DNA from: Hymenochaete sp. R1
Taxonomy: Eukaryota; Basidiomycota; Agaricomycetes; Hymenochaetales; Hymenochaetaceae
Assembly (NCBI GenBank): GCA_019400425.1
Contig: JAFREE010000318.1
Span: 1 to 12,815 of the forward strand
Length of the DNA: 12,815 bases
Direction of reading: 5' to 3'
Below are positions 10,287 through 12,815 of the stretch, piece after piece (the first letter of the stretch is position 1; each line of letters starts with the position of its first letter). The notes beneath the pieces were generated by a model. The model saw only the letters and a program-made list of their open reading frames with translations, did no database searches and was not told where the DNA came from. A program made the translations under genes and the position numbers.

Positions 10287-12110
10287 TCACCGATAGTAAT
10301 CCAAGTCAAAGCCGTCAATGACTGTGTTCGCTGCGTCGTTTGGTTGCGGTCTGTATAGCTTTTCTCCCGTTTCAGTATCATTGAGGTCGGAAACGGTAAA
10401 CCACTGGAGAGATGCATAAAAACAGGTAAATGGTAATGCATCAAGCACATAAACGCATGACTCACCGGATGTCTTAGTAGAAGATGTGGAAGCGGGCGTA
10501 TGTCATGTTCGTGCATGAGCATCATTTCGATCACATCTTGCGCATCCTCTAGTACGAATCGTCAGAGCAGCCTGGGCGTTCTAGGTGATGTTTTTCAACT
10601 CACGCGTCAGTCCGGATCTCCGCAACTCTCGCTTAGTGTCCCATCTTGCCAATCGTTCCCGTATGTATTGCCGCGTATAGAGTGTCAGGTCGCGTTCGAA
10701 CTTCATTTGCTCTATATAACCGTAACAATCCGATCAACATTTGTCCATGTCGGATGAGTAGGAAAATGCGTACTCGAGGGGTCTTTGAGTTTGTCCTTTC
10801 CAACTCTCTTCTCAAACGCGGTCCTGATATTCCTCGAGTTGAACGGCGCAACGGGGAGTTTTCCTACCATAGCTTCCAGAGACATAATGCTGGAGTATTC
10901 ACTTCAGCGTACGGAAACGACCTGAAAGACGCCGACGGACGGACGCACCCTGTAGCCCAGACGTCCGCTTGCCTCGGGAAGGTCTTATTGATAACATTCG
11001 CGACGTACTCGGGAGGTGTGCAATGGAATGTGCCATACATACCTTCCGAAGCTGCAGCTGAGCCCTCAGAGCTTGAGCTAGGTAAATGCGAGCCAAAGTT
11101 AGACTTCGAAGTCAAGAAAGACAGTACCACGTACCGCGCAAAGTCAGTCAACTTGATGTATATGATCTTATCTCGGGTATCTCTGCCTTCGATATTTAGT
11201 CTGTACTCTTCGATCTTTCCTGCGATGAGAACGTTATCAGGCCTTTGAAACTGTCGTTAGACACGTCTGAGCTAGTCATGCAAGCTGGATTCTTACTTTA
11301 TGTCTGCGTGCACCAGGTGTAAGGAATCATGCATATGTCGTAACGCGCTCAGAACCTGCCTTCACGTTCGGTTCAATGAATATCGTTCATTAGAATGACT
11401 TAGAAAGAATGTCCGCAACTTACATAACGACGTCTCTCCCCGTCTTTTCAGGCATTTTACCCTCAGCGGTCACATATTTGTAGACGTCTTTGTACTCGCG
11501 AATATAGATGAAGTTTTGATATATCTTGTTCTTCTCGAACCCGGGTATATCGTCCATGTAGTCTCTATAAAAGAAGAAAGGCTTTGCCTTTGTAGTGCAA
11601 GGCGGGTAAGCAAGTCAGTATACAGCAATGTAAGTAATGAGTAACGAAAATCACGTACAAGATTCGGATGTCGTTTGTCGTGGCGGTAGTAAAGAGTCTC
11701 CGCAACGTACAGCTCTCTAATGATACCCTTTTTCGTCGAGCTCTTCACCATACAACACTTGATGACCAGCCCAGCGTTCGGTTTTGCTGGATCTTTCTTC
11801 TCCTTATCAATCCCTTGAAGGTACAACTCTCGATCGAAGACAGTCACCGTCTTTATACGAGAAAGGCATGTCAATGCACAAGGGAAGGAATGATTAATTA
11901 AAAACTCAGAGTACTTACCCGCACTTCTCCATCTGCGCCCCCTCCGATGTCTCTGGTCTTTGCTACATCGAAGACATACGCTTTTTGTTTCCTATTGTCA
12001 GGCTTGTCAAGCTCAGCTTCAGTTACCCTCGGAATTGGTTTCGACGCGGTGGGTCTCGTGGACTGACGCGCCTCCGAGGGTCTGTTGCTTGCGCCTGTGT
12101 ACCTGTCCAT
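10287..12110 (-). CDS. Protein kinase-domain protein, nine exons
   Basis: Exons, in gene order: 12110-11919, 11850-11659, 11587-11424, 11359-11297, 11242-11135, 11077-10949, 10889-10604, 10548-10466 and 10403-10287; about 444 residues if one missing base in exon 7 is allowed. Start is MDRYTGASNRPS; the frame is open further upstream but has no other ATG. Kinase elements appear in order: glycine loop GGGADGEV (about 56-63), VIK with the ATP-site lysine (K95), catalytic loop HADIKPDN (200-207), DFA in place of DFG (237-239), GTFHCTPPE (255-263), DVWATG (278-283) and a closing LLRHPWF, followed by a tail ending GFDLDYYR. It would phosphorylate Ser/Thr in other proteins, but the Ala in DFA and Ala in HAD make activity uncertain. 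I cannot place it in a named kinase family. All junctions have GT-AG ends and agree in phase. Exon 7 needs one extra base near 10720-10721, because V-D-R-I-V-T continues only in the next frame as Y-I-E-Q-M-K. Confidence 0.88.
11078..11134 (-). other. In-frame 57-nt intron in kinase activation segment
   Basis: The donor is gtacgt, the acceptor cctag, with a gtctaac branch site. The length is a multiple of three and no in-frame stop occurs. Splicing places the Ser-rich activation segment directly after D-F-A-R. Retention would add 19 residues at that point. Confidence 0.65.
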
Positions 12111-12677
12111 GAAGCAGAAAGAGTTGTATGGGAAAAAAGGTCCGATAAACGAGAACGAGTCGCTCAAAGCTTGCGCATGTGATTTGCGAAAGGTGGAGAA
12201 AAGGAGAGAATGTAGAGTTCAACATTGGTTGAGACGGCACCGAAAATGATTTAGCCATTCCATCGCGGCCGTTTCAAATGGTCGTGTTTCGCGTGAGGTT
12301 GGCTGAACGCAATGTAAAGCGATTGAAGGCCACCTTACGTCGCAGGATATCATATCAGAGTTAGATTGAAGCTGAAGCTCCATGAACCAATGTATCGCAA
12401 ATTTGCAACGGCTGCTTGAGTGTAGGCGCGAATGGAGCTCAAAGCTCGCCTGGTGAGATATTGAGAAAAATCACAGGGACATGTGTACTTGCATTGAAGA
12501 GACGCTAAGGCAGGGTGAGAATACAACTTTGCATAGCGAGCCAGTCATTAGCGTAGATCGCCTAAAACACTTTCAAAAAGTTTCAGGGATGAAACAACTC
12601 AAGCACAATCTGTTGCGCAAATTGACCTCCTGCAACTGATACCATCAATTGAAGTTGTCGATACAATCGCTAAGACG
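12111..12677. other. Intergenic: kinase promoter, hydrolase 3' end
   Basis: The spacer lies between two minus-strand genes. A CCAAT box on the minus strand (ATTGG at 12224-12228) lies about 115 bases before the kinase start. No other open frame, repeat or RNA gene is convincing, and I see no clear AATAAA for the hydrolase-like gene. Confidence 0.45.
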
Positions 12678-12790
12678 TCAGAATATAGTTTTCTTGAACC
12701 AAGCAACGGTCGCAGTGAAGGCGCTCTCGAATCCTGCCTTCGCTTCTGGGATAGCAAAATTGGGCCGGGCAGCAAAACCATGCACCGTCC
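12678..12790 (-). CDS. Dienelactone hydrolase-like protein, last exon only
   Basis: A ttctttcag acceptor ending at 12791 precedes an exon that reads T-V-H-G-F-A-A-R-P-N-F-A-I-P-E-A-K and then FTATVAWFKKTIF, with TGA at 12678-12680. The HGFAARP motif followed by a helix ending W-F-K-K is the C-terminus of fungal dienelactone hydrolase (DLH) family proteins. The His of HGF is the third member of the family's Cys-Asp-His catalytic triad. DLH enzymes open lactone rings, classically in chlorocatechol breakdown, but most fungal members have unknown substrates and are cytosolic alpha/beta hydrolases. The exon starts two bases into a codon, and the rest of the gene lies beyond the right edge. The 36 visible residues are intact. 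Confidence 0.8.
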
Positions 12791-12815
12791 CTGAAAGAAA
12801 ACCGATCGTCAAGGA

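Noticed and set aside
12599..12781. Minus-strand frame of 60 codons at the right end
   Set aside because: It is an out-of-frame shadow of the dienelactone-hydrolase-like last exon.

Overview
The window reads as nuclear DNA of a filamentous basidiomycete, probably a mushroom-forming Agaricomycete. The genes are cut by many short introns (about 51-95 nt) with GTRNGT-like donors and NAG acceptors, the coding style is moderately GC-rich, and the families are typical fungal ones: a GMC flavo-oxidase, a Dma/CHFR-type FHA-RING ligase, a dienelactone-hydrolase-like protein and a BSC6-type MFS transporter. The species cannot be named from sequence alone.

Layout. Positions 1-1,206 hold two gene remnants on the + strand: an exon resembling the NOT box of the CCR4-NOT subunit NOT2, at the very left edge, and the middle of an MFS transporter whose two ends cannot be read. 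Positions 1,627-2,667 contain two weak small-gene candidates, one on each strand. Positions 2,844-5,088 (+) carry a secreted GMC oxidoreductase with a signal peptide, FAD-binding motif, both GMC signatures, catalytic C-terminus and GPI-like tail. It is interrupted by two 1-base frameshifts and one in-frame TAG. Directly after its stop, an unrecognised + strand gene with a Gly/Pro/Met-rich tail (about 5,095-6,114) begins with no visible start codon, and it too carries two 1-base frameshifts.

Positions 6,181-7,950 are non-coding: a strong 16-bp hairpin, an AT-rich and C-poor island with 12-bp tandem repeats, then purine-rich DNA whose long minus-strand ORF is probably a composition artefact. 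The right part is a run of minus-strand genes: the FHA-RING E3 ligase (7,951-9,891), a nine-exon protein kinase (10,287-12,110), and the last exon of a dienelactone-hydrolase-like gene (12,678-12,790) that continues beyond the window.

The genes look like ordinary neighbours rather than a single pathway or cluster. I found no sign of a CRISPR, phage-like or biosynthetic system. The most informative features are the pattern of five one-base losses that all go in the same direction next to G or C runs, the GMC/unknown-gene junction, and two or three introns whose length is a multiple of three and which contain no stop codon, so that retention would change the FHA-RING ligase and the kinase at meaningful places.
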